DNA of 64,000 nucleotides from Cardiobacteriaceae bacterium (GTDB lineage Bacteria; Pseudomonadota; Gammaproteobacteria; Cardiobacteriales; Cardiobacteriaceae): NCBI GenBank assembly GCA_030529365.1, contig JAUMXB010000004.1, positions 62,001 to 126,000 of the forward strand, read 5' to 3'. Shown piece by piece: positions 62,972 to 64,000 of this stretch (position 1 is its first letter; each line of letters starts with the position of its first letter). The notes under the pieces were generated by a model. It saw only the letters and a program-made list of their open reading frames with translations, ran no database searches and was not told where the DNA came from. The position numbers and the translations under genes were made by a program.

Positions 62972-64000
62972 ATGAATGCCATACATGCAGCGGATATCCA
63001 CTTCGGACGAATCGAGAAACGGCAGATGCGCCGGGTGCAGGAAGTCTTTTTCGTCGGTATCGGCGGCGTGGGGATGAGTGCGATTGCCGAAGTGCTGATC
63101 AATATGGGCTATCGTGTGAGCGGTTCCGACATGAAGGCGTCCGCCAATACCGAGCGCCTCGTCGCGCGCGGGGCGACGGTCTATATCGGCCATCATGGCG
63201 ACAACGTGGAGAATGCTTCCGTAGTCGTCACCTCATCGGCCATTGACCCGAAAAACCCGGAAGTGTCGCGCGCGCGCGAACTGGGCATTCCGGTGATTCG
63301 CCGCGCGGAAATGCTCGCCGAACTGATGCGCTTCCGCTTTGGCATTGCAGTCGCGGGTACGCACGGCAAAACCACGACGACGAGCCTTGTCGCTTCCATT
63401 CTTTCCGATGCCGGACTGGATCCCACTTTCGTGATCGGCGGCGTGCTGACCGCGGCGGGCAGCAACGCGCGCCTCGGTGAAGGGCAGTATCTCGTCGCCG
63501 AAGCCGATGAATCCGATGCCTCGTTCTGGCATTTGCAGCCGATGATTTCCATCGTCACCAACATCGATGCCGACCATCTCGAAAACTACGGCGGCAGCTT
63601 CGCCACGCTGAAAGACGGCTTCGTGCGCTTTTTGCACAATCTGCCGTTTTACGGGCTGGCGGTGATGTGCGTCGATGATCCGGGCGTGCGGTCCGTGCTT
63701 GCTGATGTGGGGCGGCCCGTGCGCACCTACGGTTTTTCCGAAGAGGCCGAGATGCGCGCGCTGAACGTGCGCCAGCAGGGTCTGCAAATGCATTTCGACG
63801 TATATGACCGCGATCGCGACGAAACCTTCTCCGCCGTGCTCAATATGCCCGGTCGCCACAATGTGCTGAATGCGCTCGCGGCCATCATCGTCGCCGAAGA
63901 ACTGGGGCTGGATCGCGATACCATCATTCATGGCCTTCTCCATTTCAAGGGAGTGGGGCGGCGCTTCACCTATCATGGTAGCATCCGTCACGCCCATGGC
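62972..64000 (+). CDS. murC: UDP-MurNAc:L-alanine ligase (3' truncated by the window)
   Basis: The frame from ATG 62972 is open to the last base, giving 343 of about 470 residues: N-terminal [20 protein letters not shown]-loop [40 protein letters not shown] and [12 protein letters not shown]. Adds the first L-Ala to UDP-MurNAc. A weak GGA lies before the ATG because the leader is repeat R17; ATG 63026 (MRRVQEVFF) is a fallback start. Last visible gene of the dcw cluster. Confidence 0.95.
   Translation, partial: MNAIHAADIHFGRIEKRQMRRVQEVFFVGIGGVGMSAIAEVLINMGYRVSGSDMKASANTERLVARGATVYIGHHGDNVENASVVVTSSAIDPKNPEVSRARELGIPVIRRAEMLAELMRFRFGIAVAGTHGKTTTTSLVASILSDAGLDPTFVIGGVLTAAGSNARLGEGQYLVAEADESDASFWHLQPMISIVTNIDADHLENYGGSFATLKDGFVRFLHNLPFYGLAVMCVDDPGVRSVLADVGRPVRTYGFSEEAEMRALNVRQQGLQMHFDVYDRDRDETFSAVLNMPGRHNVLNALAAIIVAEELGLDRDTIIHGLLHFKGVGRRFTYHGSIRHAHG

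Overview
The window is about 60% GC, gene-dense bacterial chromosome with Gram-negative, gammaproteobacterial content: a complete-looking dcw order from mraZ to murC, lone secA with a divergent dciA, accA, fabI, and a type IV pilus Chp chemosensory operon. Gene order and protein flavour suggest a Cardiobacteriaceae-like organism (Cardiobacterium/Suttonella/Dichelobacter group). That placement is an inference and no 16S rRNA is present to confirm it. No tRNA, rRNA, CRISPR array, prophage or transposase gene was seen.

Layout. 1-9.7 kb: a carbohydrate-uptake and processing island on the + strand, comprising an ABC solute-binding protein (5' truncated), two permeases, an argininosuccinate-lyase-family enzyme, a MalK/UgpC-type ATPase, a ROK kinase/regulator and an 825-residue exported PIG-L deacetylase. 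9.9-13.4 kb: tctCBA tripartite carboxylate transporter genes with ubiC coupled to the end of tctA (- strand). 13.5-19.2 kb: a GNAT acetyltransferase, fabI, a repeat-filled gap, a phospholipase-D family protein, an AI-2E family membrane protein and an FMN reductase. 19.4-23.7 kb: polyhydroxybutyrate genes phaB-phasin-phaC-phaA (- strand). 24-28 kb: dciA, secA, a 211-bp MITE-like insertion, mutT. 28.5-37.8 kb: an ABC exporter operon (acidic protein, LolD-like ATPase, large FtsX-type permease, HlyD-like adaptor), L-lactate dehydrogenase, a lipoyl-domain dihydrolipoyl dehydrogenase, trxB and ruvX/yqgF. 37.8-49.7 kb: pilG-pilH-pilI-pilJ-chpA-chpC, noticeably AT-richer than its surroundings up to about 47.4 kb, with an unusual 2898-residue ChpA and a PilJ lacking its sensor domain. 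49.7-51.4 kb: accA and a small alpha/beta hydrolase. 51.6-64 kb: the dcw cluster mraZ-rsmH-ftsL-ftsI-murE-murF-mraY-murD-ftsW-murG-murC, with murC running off the end.

The most striking non-coding signal is an intergenic element found 17 times here. It is built from two palindromes, AAGCGCTT (box A) and a TGAGAAAATTTCTCA-like box B, bordered by TTTTTTACCAT/ATGGTAAAAAA (box C). In the copies with two recognisable A boxes, the boxes start exactly 31 bp apart in 11 of 14 cases, and 32-33 bp apart in the rest. Copies sit at gene ends and inside co-directional gene strings (phaC-phaA, ABC ATPase-permease, murF-mraY, murG-murC, ATPase-ROK-PIG-L), and none lies between 34.5 and 50.7 kb. A second, GC-rich hairpin repeat family (GTAGGGTGGG.../GGTACGGTTA...) fills several gaps and even supplies the C-terminus of the MalK-like ATPase.
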